Source of the DNA: Roseateles aquatilis
GTDB lineage: Bacteria; Pseudomonadota; Gammaproteobacteria; Burkholderiales; Burkholderiaceae_C
Assembly: GCF_002205645.1 (NCBI RefSeq)
Contig: NZ_NIOF01000010.1
Coordinates: forward strand, 124,001-188,000
Reading direction: 5' to 3'
DNA length: 64,000 bases
In this document: positions 1 to 10,418 of the stretch, in pieces
How the letters are laid out: each line of letters starts with the position of its first letter
Position numbering within the stretch: position 1 is the stretch's first letter
Notes under the pieces: generated by a model
What the model was told of the DNA's origin: nothing
Database searches by the model: none
Seen by the model: only the letters and a program-made list of their open reading frames with translations
Program-made: the position numbers and the translations under genes

Positions 1-1
1 G

Positions 2-661
2 ACCTTGCCCACGGGCTTCGGCCGCGGCGACGATCCCTATGCGTGCGGGCAGGTCCTGATGCTGCTGGCCCAGTCGGCGCGGCCGCGTGCCGGGTCCCCG
101 GTGGACGCCGCCGCGAGCCTGCTGCGCGACAGCACCGCGCCCATCGATGCCGAGGCGGTGGCGCGCTGGGCCGACGGCGGTCCGGCCGGCGCGATGCACA
201 CCTTGCTGCTCGATCCGCGACAGGGGTTCCGCGGCGCGCTGCTGCGCGACTGGAGCGACCTGATCGACGCCACGCCGCTGAAGCCGGGCGAGCCCTTGCC
301 GGCCTACGCGCAAGGTCGCCTCGTCAGCGCCTTGATGCGGCCGCTGATGGCCGCCGACTGCGACGACGCCATCAGTTTCTGGACCCAGGCGGACCACTTC
401 CGCATCGACTCCCAGCCCGCCTGCCGCGTGCTGCGCGGGAACCCGAACGTCCGCCGCGTGGCGGGCGTCTCGCCGTTCGACGATCCGGTCGGCGCCTGGC
501 AGGCCCTGCGCGCCGCCTGCGCCGCGGGGCGGCCGATCGAGCTAACCACCGATGGCGAGCCCATGTCGCTCGCCTGCCCGGCCCCGGTGCCGGACATGCC
601 CATCCACGAGATCCTGCGCGTGCGGCCACAAGCCCTGGCGCGGCTGGGTCTCGGACCTTGA
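2..661 (+). CDS. hypothetical protein, 5' end outside window
   Basis: The reading frame is open from the first base, so the N-terminus may lie upstream; a TTG at position 5 is unlikely to be the true start. About 219 codons are visible. I do not recognise the family. The visible part is soluble-looking, with no signal peptide or membrane segment, and has scattered Trp, Pro and Cys. It ends 13 bases before the biotin-carboxylase gene and on the same strand, so it is probably co-transcribed with the leucine-degradation genes that follow. That position is unusual, because the canonical liu set has no extra gene of this kind just before the biotin subunit. Function unknown. Confidence 0.6.
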   Translation, partial: TLPTGFGRGDDPYACGQVLMLLAQSARPRAGSPVDAAASLLRDSTAPIDAEAVARWADGGPAGAMHTLLLDPRQGFRGALLRDWSDLIDATPLKPGEPLPAYAQGRLVSALMRPLMAADCDDAISFWTQADHFRIDSQPACRVLRGNPNVRRVAGVSPFDDPVGAWQALRAACAAGRPIELTTDGEPMSLACPAPVPDMPIHEILRVRPQALARLGLGP

Positions 662-674
662 GGAGACACCATCC

Positions 675-2663
<1,989 letters not shown>

Positions 2664-2685
2664 TCGTCCCCACAAGGAGTCCACG

Positions 2686-3597
2686 ATGACGAATCTGCCC
2701 AACCGGGTGACGCTGGTCGATGTCGGCCCGCGCGACGGCCTTCAGAACGAAAAGGAAAACGTCGGCACGGCCGACAAGGCGCGGCTGGTGTCACTGTTGC
2801 AGGACGCGGGGCTGAAGGAGATCGAGGTCACCAGCTTCGTCTCGCCGAAGTGGGTGCCGCAGATGGCGGACAACACCGCGGTGATGGCGGCGATCGAGCG
2901 CCGGCCCGGCGTGCGGCACAGCGTGCTGGTGCCCAACATGAAGGGCCTGGAGGCCGCGTTGCCGACGAAGCCGGACGAGGTCGTCGTCTTCGCGGCCGCG
3001 TCCGAGGCCTTCTCGCAGAAGAACATCAACTGCTCGATCGCCGAGAGCATCGAGCGCTTCGCCCCCGTCGTGGCGGCGGCGCACGAGGCCGGGCTGAAGG
3101 TGCGCGGCGCGCTGTCCTGCGCGGTCGGTTGCCCCTACCAGGGCGAGGTGTCGCCGGACGAGGTCGAGCGCGTGGTGCGACTGATGAAGGCCATCGGCGT
3201 CGACCACCTGGGCGTGGCCGACACCATCGGCGTCGGCACGCCGCGCCAGGTGCGGGCCGCGATGGAGCGGGCGCTCAAGCACTATCCGCTGGTCGAGGTC
3301 AGCGGGCATTTCCACGACACCTACGGCCAGGCGCTGACCAACATCTATGCCTGCCTGGAAATGGGCGTGCACACCTTCGATGCCAGCGTCGCCGGACTCG
3401 GCGGCTGCCCCTACGCGAAGGGCGCGACGGGCAACGTGGCGACCGAGGACGTCGTGTTCATGCTCAACGGACTGGGCATCGAGACCAGCATCGACCTGGA
3501 CAAGCTGGTCGACGCGGGTGCGTTCATCTCCGGCGTGCTGGGCCGGCAGCCGGTGGCGCGGGTGGGGCGGGCGATCCTGGCCAAGCGCAAGGGCTGA
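2686..3597 (+). CDS. mvaB: hydroxymethylglutaryl-CoA lyase
   Basis: The 303-residue protein cleaves HMG-CoA to acetyl-CoA and acetoacetate, the last step of leucine degradation. It is a TIM-barrel enzyme of the HMGL-like family. Seen are the metal and substrate loop VGPRDGLQNE near the N-terminus, the metal-binding HFHDTYGQ, and the lyase signature GLGGCPYAKGATGN with its catalytic cysteine. Length is normal and the start has a good AAGGAG site. It follows mccA by 22 bases and closes the operon; the next gene converges on it from the other strand. liuE is the equivalent name in Pseudomonas. Confidence 0.95.
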   Translation: MTNLPNRVTLVDVGPRDGLQNEKENVGTADKARLVSLLQDAGLKEIEVTSFVSPKWVPQMADNTAVMAAIERRPGVRHSVLVPNMKGLEAALPTKPDEVVVFAAASEAFSQKNINCSIAESIERFAPVVAAAHEAGLKVRGALSCAVGCPYQGEVSPDEVERVVRLMKAIGVDHLGVADTIGVGTPRQVRAAMERALKHYPLVEVSGHFHDTYGQALTNIYACLEMGVHTFDASVAGLGGCPYAKGATGNVATEDVVFMLNGLGIETSIDLDKLVDAGAFISGVLGRQPVARVGRAILAKRKG

Positions 3598-3641
3598 GCG
3601 GGACCGGGCGGACCCGCCACGCCAACCGCGCGCGGCGGGAA

Positions 3642-4088
3642 TCAGCCCCTGACCCGTTCCACGAACCACCACAGGTGCCCGTCCAGATCGAGCACCCCGT
3701 AGCTCTTGTCCGCCCAGTACTCGGGCCCGTAGTCCTCGACCTTGGGCTCGTGGACGATCCGGGCGCCGGCCTGGCGGGCGTGCTCGCAGTGCGCCTGGGC
3801 GTCGTCGACGTAGATCATGAGGCTCTGCGTGTTGGCGCCGCCGACGCCCTGCGGACTGCGCAGCGGAATGCCGAAGCGCTGGGAGCGCTCACCCTCGCCG
3901 CCCTCGCTGACCATGATCAGCGCCTCGCCGTAGGTAAGCTGGCTGTGCACCACTTCCCCGTGCTCGCCGTCGACGCGCAATTGCACCTCGAAGCCGAAGG
4001 CTTCGCACAACCACGGGATCGCGCGCGAGGCGCTGGTGTAGAACACGGCGCTGGACAAACGCGGCCAGCCGGCGGGCGTGGGTTTCAT
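3642..4088 (-). CDS. VOC (glyoxalase/PhnB-like) superfamily protein
   Basis: This 148-residue protein has the paired beta-alpha-beta-beta-beta pattern of the vicinal oxygen chelate fold. Typical pieces are FYTSASRAIPWLCEAFGFE at the start, a central YGEALIMVSEGG, and a closing DLDGHLWWFVERV. It resembles the PhnB/bleomycin-resistance branch; the substrate cannot be told from sequence. The ATG at 4088 is chosen because AGGAG lies just upstream; a longer frame to 4145 has no ribosome site. It converges on the liu operon and shows no clear functional link to its neighbours. Confidence 0.8.
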   Translation of the reverse strand: MKPTPAGWPRLSSAVFYTSASRAIPWLCEAFGFEVQLRVDGEHGEVVHSQLTYGEALIMVSEGGEGERSQRFGIPLRSPQGVGGANTQSLMIYVDDAQAHCEHARQAGARIVHEPKVEDYGPEYWADKSYGVLDLDGHLWWFVERVRG

Positions 4089-4172
4089 GGCGGCTCCTGG
4101 GCGGATGAGGCCGCCAGCATAGGCGCCGCCTCCGGCCCCTCGCAAGACGTGGGTTCCGGGGACGGCCGCGGC

Positions 4173-4640
4173 TCAGTCGCGGGTCAGCGTCGATGCGACG
4201 CTGGCGCGGAACTTCTCGGCCCGCTCGGCGTCCGACTGCGCCTCGATCCGCTCGCAGCACAACTCGACCCAGGCCATGAAGCGGCTCTCGGTGTCGACCT
4301 GGCGGGCCAGATCGCGCAGCTCACCCTCGCGGCCGGCCAGCATGCGCGTCACCAGGTCGAGTGCGAAGAACTTCGACGACACCAGGCGTCGCGCCCGCTC
4401 CATCGTCGCCCGCGTGTCGACGGCGCGCGGCATCTCCACCAGCCCCTGATCGACCAGTTGCGTCAGGGCCTCGTCGCCCAGGCCCAGACCGCGGCCGAGC
4501 TTGCGCAGCTCGTCCGCGTCCCGTTTGCCGTCGACGGTGATCAGCAGCGCGCGCAGCGCCGCGGGCAACTGGCGCTGGCCCGGCGCCAGCATCTGGCGCG
4601 CCAGGTCGGTCTTGCGGGGCGGGGTGGCGGGGGCTTGCAT
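4173..4640 (-). CDS. hypothetical protein
   Basis: The protein has 155 residues from ATG 4640, or 163 from a GTG at 4664; neither start has a convincing ribosome site. It is mostly alpha-helical and charged, without signal peptide or membrane segments. The middle (LPAALRALLITVDGKRDADE and a following LVDQGLVEMP) reads like a small winged-helix or DprA-type C-terminal module of the kind that ends in a glycine-leucine wing, but this is only a resemblance. I do not recognise the family. It stands between the VOC gene (same strand) and the divergent peptidase gene. Confidence 0.6.
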   Translation of the reverse strand: MQAPATPPRKTDLARQMLAPGQRQLPAALRALLITVDGKRDADELRKLGRGLGLGDEALTQLVDQGLVEMPRAVDTRATMERARRLVSSKFFALDLVTRMLAGREGELRDLARQVDTESRFMAWVELCCERIEAQSDAERAEKFRASVASTLTRD

Positions 4641-4760
4641 GGTCGGCGCATGTTCCCCAGCCACCGTTCAGGCTTGATGACACGTCGGTGTCGCTCTCCC
4701 CAATCCGTGCATTGCCGCACGGGGCGCGACTGCCCACAATCGGTCCCTTCGAACGCCGTC

Positions 4761-4778
4761 CGACGCCGTCAGGCGTCG
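4761..4778 (+). promoter_or_regulatory. 7-bp hairpin ahead of the C25 peptidase gene
   Basis: A perfect stem CGACGCC / GGCGTCG with tetraloop GTCA ends about 13 bases before the GGGAGGAG ribosome site of the gene at 4806. It could be a leader hairpin or an operator half-site pair. In DNA this GC-rich a 7-bp stem can occur by chance, so no function is claimed. Confidence 0.3.
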
Positions 4779-4805
4779 CCGGCAACAGCGAGGGAGGAGA
4801 TCGTC

Positions 4806-6296
4806 ATGGACAAGCTCGTCATCGTTCACCGCGGCGCCCTGCGCGCCAAGTACGGCGCCACGGCGCTGGCGAAGATCGACGCGGCGCTCAAGGCGCTGGT
4901 CACCGCCGACAAGCGGCGCGGCATCGACACGGCGGTGGTTCCCGTCGACCTGGCGTCGACGATGAAGGCCTACGCCGCGACGGCGGTGCCCGCGCGACCG
5001 GACGCCCGATCGCTCAAGACCGCCATCGACGCGCTGGCCAAGGCGCGCAACCCGCATTACTTCGTGCTGCTGGGCGGACCCGACGTGCTGCCCATGGTGC
5101 TGCTGAAGAATCCGGCGCACGGCGGCGAGCTGGGCGACAGCGACCCGGTCGTGCCCAGCGACCTGCCCTATGCCTGCGAGGGCGCCTACGGCACCGACCC
5201 CAACCGCTTCCTCGGTCCGACACGTGTCGTCGGCCGCCTGCCCGACCTGCCGGCCGCCCGGAAACCCGATCTGCTGCTGCAGCTGATCCGCGCCGCGTCG
5301 CGCCACAAGCCGCTGCCGCGCGACGCCTTCCTCGACAGCTTCGGGCTGTCCGCCGAGGTCTGGCAGGCCTCGACCCGGCAGAGCCTGACCAACACCTTCG
5401 GCCATGCGGACCAGTTGCGGCTCTCGCCGCCCGGCGGCCCGAAGTGGACGAAGGCCGACCTCGCGCCGCGCATGCACTTCATCAACTGCCACGGGGCGGA
5501 GGACATGCCGGAGTACTACGGCCAGCACGGCGACGACTATCCGGTCTCGATGCGATCGGCGCTGCTGCGCGACCGCATCACCGCCGGCACCGTCGTGGCG
5601 GCCGAGTGCTGCTATGGCGCGCAACTCTTCGACCCCGCCCGCGCGGACGGCCAGTGGCCGATGGCGCTGCGCTACCTGGCGGACGGGGCCTGCGCCTTTC
5701 TCGGCAGCACCACCGTGGCCTACGGTCCGAGCGAGGGCAACGGCTCGGCCGACCTGATCTGCCAGTATTTCCTGCAGCGCGTGCTGGCGGGCGCGTCGAC
5801 CGGACGGGCGCTGCTGGAAGCGCGCCAGAGATTCGCCGGCGAGCGCACGCACCTCGATCCGATGGACCTCAAGACGCTGGGCCAGTTCTACCTGGTCGGC
5901 GATCCGTCGCTGCAGCCGGTCAGCGCCCAGGCCCACGCGCTGGCGCGCACCAAGGCCTTCAAGAAGGCGTTCGCCACGGTGGAGGACCGCGGCGTGCGCG
6001 GCCTGCGCCGCGAGCGCCTGGAACGCGAGGGGCGCAATCTGGCACGCTCCTTGCCCCGGCTGAAGCCCAGCGAGGCGCCGCCGGCGCCGGCCGTCGTGGC
6101 CGCGGTGCTGCCGATGCTGCGCGAGTCCGGCCTCGCGCCGGATCGCTGCGAGCGGATCAGCTACCGCATCGTCGGCGCGCCCGGCCACCGGTCCGTGCAC
6201 GTGTACAAGGGCTGGGTCGATCGGCGGCTGTTGGCGCTGATCGCGACGGAACAGGAAGGACGTTTGTTGCACGTGAGGCGCATGCATGCCCGTTGA
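4806..6296 (+). CDS. cytoplasmic C25 (gingipain-fold, clan CD) cysteine peptidase
   Basis: The protein has 496 residues. The central region follows the C25 peptidase pattern in order: FVLLGGPDVLPM (about 86-97), a GRLPDLP block (about 143-149), FINCHGAE with the catalytic histidine at 229, AAECCYGAQ with the nucleophile most likely Cys268 (Cys-x-x-Gly), the AFLGSTTVAYGP block (about 297-308), and the family-typical LVGDPSLQ near 363-370. There is no signal peptide or propeptide, unlike secreted gingipains, so it should act in the cytoplasm. About 120 residues follow the peptidase domain, ending in a beta-rich stretch. The start has a strong GGGAGGAG site. The next gene overlaps it by 11 bases, implying coupled translation. 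The substrate is unknown. Clan CD includes caspases, separases and CHAT proteases, so a regulated, processing-type role is plausible but inferred. Confidence 0.8.
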   Translation: MDKLVIVHRGALRAKYGATALAKIDAALKALVTADKRRGIDTAVVPVDLASTMKAYAATAVPARPDARSLKTAIDALAKARNPHYFVLLGGPDVLPMVLLKNPAHGGELGDSDPVVPSDLPYACEGAYGTDPNRFLGPTRVVGRLPDLPAARKPDLLLQLIRAASRHKPLPRDAFLDSFGLSAEVWQASTRQSLTNTFGHADQLRLSPPGGPKWTKADLAPRMHFINCHGAEDMPEYYGQHGDDYPVSMRSALLRDRITAGTVVAAECCYGAQLFDPARADGQWPMALRYLADGACAFLGSTTVAYGPSEGNGSADLICQYFLQRVLAGASTGRALLEARQRFAGERTHLDPMDLKTLGQFYLVGDPSLQPVSAQAHALARTKAFKKAFATVEDRGVRGLRRERLEREGRNLARSLPRLKPSEAPPAPAVVAAVLPMLRESGLAPDRCERISYRIVGAPGHRSVHVYKGWVDRRLLALIATEQEGRLLHVRRMHAR

Positions 6297-6615
6297 TCCC
6301 ATCGATCCCCAACATCGCGGCAAGGCCGACGAGGCCGGGCTCGATCCGTCCGGCGCGACGCCCGAGCGCCTGCGCGGCACGCTCTGCCGCGATCGCGTCG
6401 ATACCGGCAGCAAGAGCGACCGCGTCGCGGTGCTGCTCGCGCTGAGCGACGGCGAACGCCTCGTGCTGCGCCGTGCCGGGGCCCATCCATTCCGCGACCC
6501 GGAACTGGAAGCGCTGGAGGGTCAGGTCTTGATCGTCGAAGGGGAACGGCGGGCCAGCTATTTCCTGGTGCGCCGCTATGCCGTGTGCGGCGATGATGAG
6601 TCGATCGACCCATGA
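6286..6615 (+). CDS. small partner protein of the C25 peptidase
   Basis: The 109-residue protein has an acidic, disordered-looking N-terminal 30 residues and then a compact beta-rich domain. The most characteristic stretch is LVLRRAGAHPFRDPELEALE, followed by a glycine turn and a YFLVRRY strand. It begins 11 bases inside the peptidase gene, which argues for translational coupling and a joint function, for example an inhibitor, activator or substrate-presenting subunit. I recognise no named family. No signal peptide or membrane segment is present. Confidence 0.7.
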   Translation: MPVDPIDPQHRGKADEAGLDPSGATPERLRGTLCRDRVDTGSKSDRVAVLLALSDGERLVLRRAGAHPFRDPELEALEGQVLIVEGERRASYFLVRRYAVCGDDESIDP

Positions 6616-6831
6616 CGCGCGCGCAGCCCCCCGTCCGACCCCTGGCGGGAGCGCCATGTGCCCTGTCGAGCAGACCTCGACCCTGGCGCAAGACCGCGCG
6701 ATCCGGTCGGAATCAGCGGCGGACTTGCCCGCTCGCGCTCGACAGACGTACAACCGGACCTGCGACCTTGTGACGGCGTGACCCAGCGCCGACCAGACTT
6801 TCGATCACCAACCCGAAAAAGGAGTGCCCCC

Positions 6832-7140
6832 ATGGCCAAGTCTTCTCCCTCCGATCGCCTGTTGTCCGACCTGCACCAGGTGGTGACCGATGCCGAATCG
6901 CTGCTGCGCGCCACCGCCGACCAGACCAGCGCCGGCGCGTCGGAACTGCGCGCCCGCGTGCAGTCCACGCTGGACCGCGCCAAGACCAGCCTGGGTGATT
7001 TCCAGTCGGCCGCCGTCGAGCGCGCCAAGGCGTCCGCCAAGGCGACCGACGACTATGTGCATGACAACCCGTGGCAATCGATCGGCGTGGCCGCCGGTGT
7101 CGGCCTGCTGCTGGGTCTGTTGATCAGCCGCGGGCGTTGA
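6832..7140 (+). CDS. DUF883 / ElaB-YqjD family inner-membrane protein
   Basis: The 102-residue protein has a long amphipathic helical N-terminal part rich in Ala, Glu, Lys and Ser, then the family-typical DDYVHDNPWQSIGVAAGVG and a single C-terminal membrane helix ending LLISRGR. E. coli YqjD and ElaB are C-tail-anchored proteins reported to bind ribosomes in stationary phase; this gene has the same architecture. AAGGAG precedes the ATG. The last 17 bases overlap the 3' end of the convergent gene on the other strand. The 216 bases before it hold no gene I can support. Confidence 0.88.
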   Translation: MAKSSPSDRLLSDLHQVVTDAESLLRATADQTSAGASELRARVQSTLDRAKTSLGDFQSAAVERAKASAKATDDYVHDNPWQSIGVAAGVGLLLGLLISRGR

Positions 7141-9472
7141 CCGGCGCCGCCGTCGGCGTGCCGCACGCCGACGCGGTGGTCTGAGCGGCGCTCGCGGGCG
7201 CCGCCGTGGCGCCGTCGCCCTGTTCCCAGGGCTTCGGTGCCGCGAGCCAGCGCTCCAGGTCCTCGGCCGGCATCGGCCGGGCGAAGAGCCAGCCTTGGCC
7301 CTCGTGGCAGCCCAGCGCGAGCAGGTGCTGGCGCTGCTCCTCGGTCTCGATGCCCTCGGCGACGACACGCATGCCGAGGCTGCAACCCAGGTTCACCACC
7401 ATCTGCGCGATCGTCGCGCCGGCGGCGGAGCTCTGCGCCTCGCGCACGAAGGCGCGGTCGATCTTGAGCCGCTCCACGTCCAGCCGACGCAGCTGGCTGA
7501 GCGACGAGAAGCCGGTCCCGAAGTCGTCGATCGCGACCGACGCGCCGGTGCCGCGGATTTCCGCCAGCACGCGCAGCACGGCCGAGACCTCTTCCATCGC
7601 CATCGATTCGGTGATCTCCAGCTCCAGCGCCGAACCCGGCACCTCGGCGTCGGCCAGCGCGCGCCGCACCGTGTCGATGAAGGCCGGATGGCGGAACTGC
7701 GCCAGCGAGATGTTGACCGCGATGCGGAAGTCGTCGAAGCCGGCGTCGCGCAACTGACGGACCTGGTGGCAGGCCGTCCTCAGCACGAATTCACCGATCG
7801 GCACGATCAGGCCGGATTGCTCCGCCAGCGGGATGAACTGGTCCGGGGGCACGAACTGACCCTCGGCGGTGCGCCAGCGCAGCAGCGCCTCGGCACCGAT
7901 GACGCGCTGCGTGGCCAGCTCCACCTGCGGCTGGTAGACGACGAACAGCCGGCGCTCCTCGAAGCTGGCGCGCAAGCCCTTGAGCAGCTTGAAGCGCTCG
8001 CGGGCGTCGACCCCCATCTCCGGCGAGAAGTACTGCGACGCGCCGCGGTTCTGCGCCTTCGCGCGCTTGAGCGCGATCTGTGCGTCGAGCAGCAGCTCCG
8101 AGCCCAGCGCGCGCGACTGCGCGAGTCGTACCAGCCCCGTCGTGGCCGACAGCTGCAGGCGCTCGCCAGCGACGGTGAACGGGTCGTCGAAGACGCCGCC
8201 GATGCGATGGCCATTGACCATCTCGTCGGGGCCGAGCAGGCCGAACGCGTTCGACGAGATCCGCGCCATCGCGGTGTTGAAGCCGAGCCGCTGCGCCATG
8301 CGCTGCGCCACGGCCTGCAGCATCTGATCGCCGAAGCGGTGGCCGAAGGCGTCGTTCACGTCGGCGAAATCGTCCAGGTCGATCAGCGCCAGCGTGATGC
8401 CTTCGGGCGACTTCAGGTTGTGCTCCAGCAGCTCGATGAACCGGGTGCGGTTGGGCAACTGCAGCAGCGGGTCGTTGTAGGCCTGGTCCGTCAGCTGCGT
8501 GTAGAGCATGACGTTCTCGAAACCGACGGCGATGTTGGAGCAGAACGCGCGCAGCAGCTGGCGGTCGAGCTCGTCGAGCTCGCGCGGCACTTCCACCAGC
8601 GCCGCCATCGCCCGCCCGCTGGGCAATCCGAAGTGCAGCACGGTGCAACCGTCCTCGTGCAGGTGGGTCCCGGCGGCCAGGCAACGCGCCAGCAGGTCCC
8701 GCACCTTGGTCACCGGCACCGTGTGCAACGGCCGGTTGATCAGCGAGCTGTACTGGCCGGCGGCCGCGATGACGCGGGCGTCGCCGGACGCGTCGTCCTG
8801 CGCCTGCACGCAGACCAGGCCCTCGGGCAGCGTGCCCAGCAGCGCGCACAGCTGCGTCACCACGCCCTCGGCGAAGCGGTGCAGGCCATGCTGGCGGCCG
8901 AGCTCGGTGCTGGCCTCGACGATCATCTCCAGGCCCTGCCGGTTGGCTTCCAGCGCGCGGATCTGGCGGTATGAACGGATCGCCGCGGTCAGCACCGTGT
9001 ACAGCCGCGTGCGGGTCAGCTCCGACTTGGTCTTGTAGTCGTTGATGTCGTAGGCCTGGACCGTCTCGATCTCGGGCGCGTAGCCGGGCTGGCCGGTGCG
9101 CAGCACGATGCGCACGGCGCGCTGGCGCAGTTCCTCGCGGATGTGGCGCACGAGCTGCAGGCCGGCGTCGTCGGACTCCATCACCACGTCCAGCAGCACG
9201 ACGGCGATGTCGGGCTCGCCGACCAGCAGCGTGCGGGCCTCGGCGGCGGAACGGGCGTGCAGGAAGACGAGCGGCTGACCTTCCACCTGCAGGCCCTGCA
9301 TGGCGAGCTCGGTGGCCTTGTGGACGTCGGTGTCGTCGTCGACGATCAGCACCCGCCAGGGCGGGCGTGTCGAGGAGGCGTCTTCCCGCGTGGCATCGTG
9401 GTCGTCCAGGAACTGCAGCAGGTCGTCGTCGTCGACGACGGCAGGATGCGGCGTGTGCTGGCGATCAGGCAT
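7124..9472 (-). CDS. response regulator: REC - DUF3369 - degenerate GGDEF - EAL phosphodiesterase
   Basis: The 782-residue protein begins with an acidic leader and a receiver domain (VLIVDDDTDV; phosphoacceptor in VVLLDVVMES). A DUF3369 sensory segment follows (AYDINDYKTKSELTRTRLYT and onward), then a GGDEF domain and a complete EAL domain. The GGDEF domain keeps DPLLQLPNRTRF but the signature site reads SSNAFGLLG, so it should not make c-di-GMP. The EAL domain is intact: EALLRW, ELEITES, IDDFGTGFSSL, KIDRAFV and VVAEGIET. It is therefore predicted to hydrolyse c-di-GMP under control of phosphorylation. No kinase gene is adjacent. The ATG at 9472 gives the normal start, with the receiver domain about 45 residues in. 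Confidence 0.92.
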   Translation of the reverse strand: MPDRQHTPHPAVVDDDDLLQFLDDHDATREDASSTRPPWRVLIVDDDTDVHKATELAMQGLQVEGQPLVFLHARSAAEARTLLVGEPDIAVVLLDVVMESDDAGLQLVRHIREELRQRAVRIVLRTGQPGYAPEIETVQAYDINDYKTKSELTRTRLYTVLTAAIRSYRQIRALEANRQGLEMIVEASTELGRQHGLHRFAEGVVTQLCALLGTLPEGLVCVQAQDDASGDARVIAAAGQYSSLINRPLHTVPVTKVRDLLARCLAAGTHLHEDGCTVLHFGLPSGRAMAALVEVPRELDELDRQLLRAFCSNIAVGFENVMLYTQLTDQAYNDPLLQLPNRTRFIELLEHNLKSPEGITLALIDLDDFADVNDAFGHRFGDQMLQAVAQRMAQRLGFNTAMARISSNAFGLLGPDEMVNGHRIGGVFDDPFTVAGERLQLSATTGLVRLAQSRALGSELLLDAQIALKRAKAQNRGASQYFSPEMGVDARERFKLLKGLRASFEERRLFVVYQPQVELATQRVIGAEALLRWRTAEGQFVPPDQFIPLAEQSGLIVPIGEFVLRTACHQVRQLRDAGFDDFRIAVNISLAQFRHPAFIDTVRRALADAEVPGSALELEITESMAMEEVSAVLRVLAEIRGTGASVAIDDFGTGFSSLSQLRRLDVERLKIDRAFVREAQSSAAGATIAQMVVNLGCSLGMRVVAEGIETEEQRQHLLALGCHEGQGWLFARPMPAEDLERWLAAPKPWEQGDGATAAPASAAQTTASACGTPTAAPVNARG

Positions 9473-9552
9473 TGAATGAACCTTGTCTGGCCGGCGGCGC
9501 GGAGCGCAACCAAGCGTTACCGCGCACTGTAGCCCAACGCTCCTGGACCGCA

Positions 9553-9610
9553 TTGCGAAAGAACGCCCTCGTTTCCCCCGATTCAGTGATAGCTTTCGCA
9601 ACACGAGGGC
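9553..9610 (+). promoter_or_regulatory. two interleaved inverted repeats in the leader of the holin-like gene
   Basis: Arm A is TTGCGAAAG (9553-9561), arm B is GCCCTCGT (9565-9572), A' is CTTTCGCAA (9593-9601) and B' is ACGAGGGC (9603-9610). Both pairs are perfect, and the order A-B-A'-B' means the two hairpins cannot nest. With only one base between A' and B' they probably compete rather than form a classic pseudoknot. This suggests a two-state leader RNA or two overlapping protein-binding sites. The element lies between the divergent REC-GGDEF-EAL gene and the holin-like gene. Confidence 0.5.
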
Positions 9611-9634
9611 ATGGACACAGAGGAGAAACAATCG

Positions 9635-10030
9635 ATGGACTCACAGGACCTGAGCCTGGCGGACCGGCTGCGCCGGATCGCCGAACGGGCGCTGGAACTG
9701 GCGCGCGTGCGGCTGGAATTGCTGGGCGTGGAGCTGCAGGCGGAGCTGCTGCGGCTCTTCGGCGCGCTGACCGCCTTGCTGCTGGCGCTGCTGCTGGGCG
9801 TGGCCGCGTTGCTGATGCTGGTCTTCGCGGCGCTGCTGTGGGTGCCCGATGAATGGCGAGCCCCCTTGGGCGCGGCGCTCGGTGCGGCCTTCCTGCTCGG
9901 GGCCGGGCTGTGCTGGCGCTGGGCCAGGCTGCAACTGACCGCGGGGCGGCCCTTCGCGGCGAGCGTCGCCGAGCTGGCGCGGGACCGGCGCGCGCTCGAT
10001 CCCGAGTCCAGCGACACGGAGCGGCGGTGA
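9635..10030 (+). CDS. phage-holin-superfamily (holin-X-like) membrane protein
   Basis: About 131 residues. An amphipathic helix (LADRLRRIAERALELARVRL) precedes two strongly hydrophobic helices, around LTALLLALLLGVAALLMLVFA and LGAALGAAFLLGAGLCW, then a charged tail. This is the layout of the Phage_holin_3_6 / actinobacterial holin-X family, which is common in proteobacterial chromosomes as a DUF883 companion and is not evidence of a prophage. The ATG at 9635 is preferred because GAGGAG sits about nine bases upstream; an in-frame ATG at 9611 has a poorly spaced GAGG. Its stop codon shares one base with the next ATG. Confidence 0.8.
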   Translation: MDSQDLSLADRLRRIAERALELARVRLELLGVELQAELLRLFGALTALLLALLLGVAALLMLVFAALLWVPDEWRAPLGAALGAAFLLGAGLCWRWARLQLTAGRPFAASVAELARDRRALDPESSDTERR

Positions 10031-10418
10031 TGTGGCACGCCGCCCGACAACGGCTCCGGCTGCGGCAACTGGAGCTTCAACTGCGCAGCGCCGAGCTCAG
10101 GCTCGGCCTGATCCATGACGCGCAGGCGCTCGAGCGCCCGATGCAATGGGCCGAGCGCGGCCATGCGCTGTGGCGGCTGCTCGGCAGCGCGCCGCGCGCG
10201 TGGCGGACGCTGGGGGCGCTCGGCGCCGCGGGCGGCTTGGCCGGATTGTTCCGGGCCTTCCGCCGCAAAGGGCGGTCCGGCGACGGCGCGACGGAGGGGT
10301 CCGGCGCGGGACGGATCGCCAGGCTCTGGACCTGGGTCAGCCTGGGATGGCGGCTCTGGCGATGGATGAAGCCGGCGCCGGCGGCGGAGGCCTCACGGCC
10401 TCCGGATCCCGCCGCCCC

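Noticed and set aside
3598..3641. Possible terminator GCGGGACCGGGCGGACCCGC after the HMG-CoA lyase gene
   Set aside because: A stem can be drawn, but no U-run follows on either strand and GC-rich stems of this size are common in the window.
9635..10030. Prophage holin
   Set aside because: The holin-superfamily protein has no phage genes around it and belongs to a chromosomal envelope gene pair.
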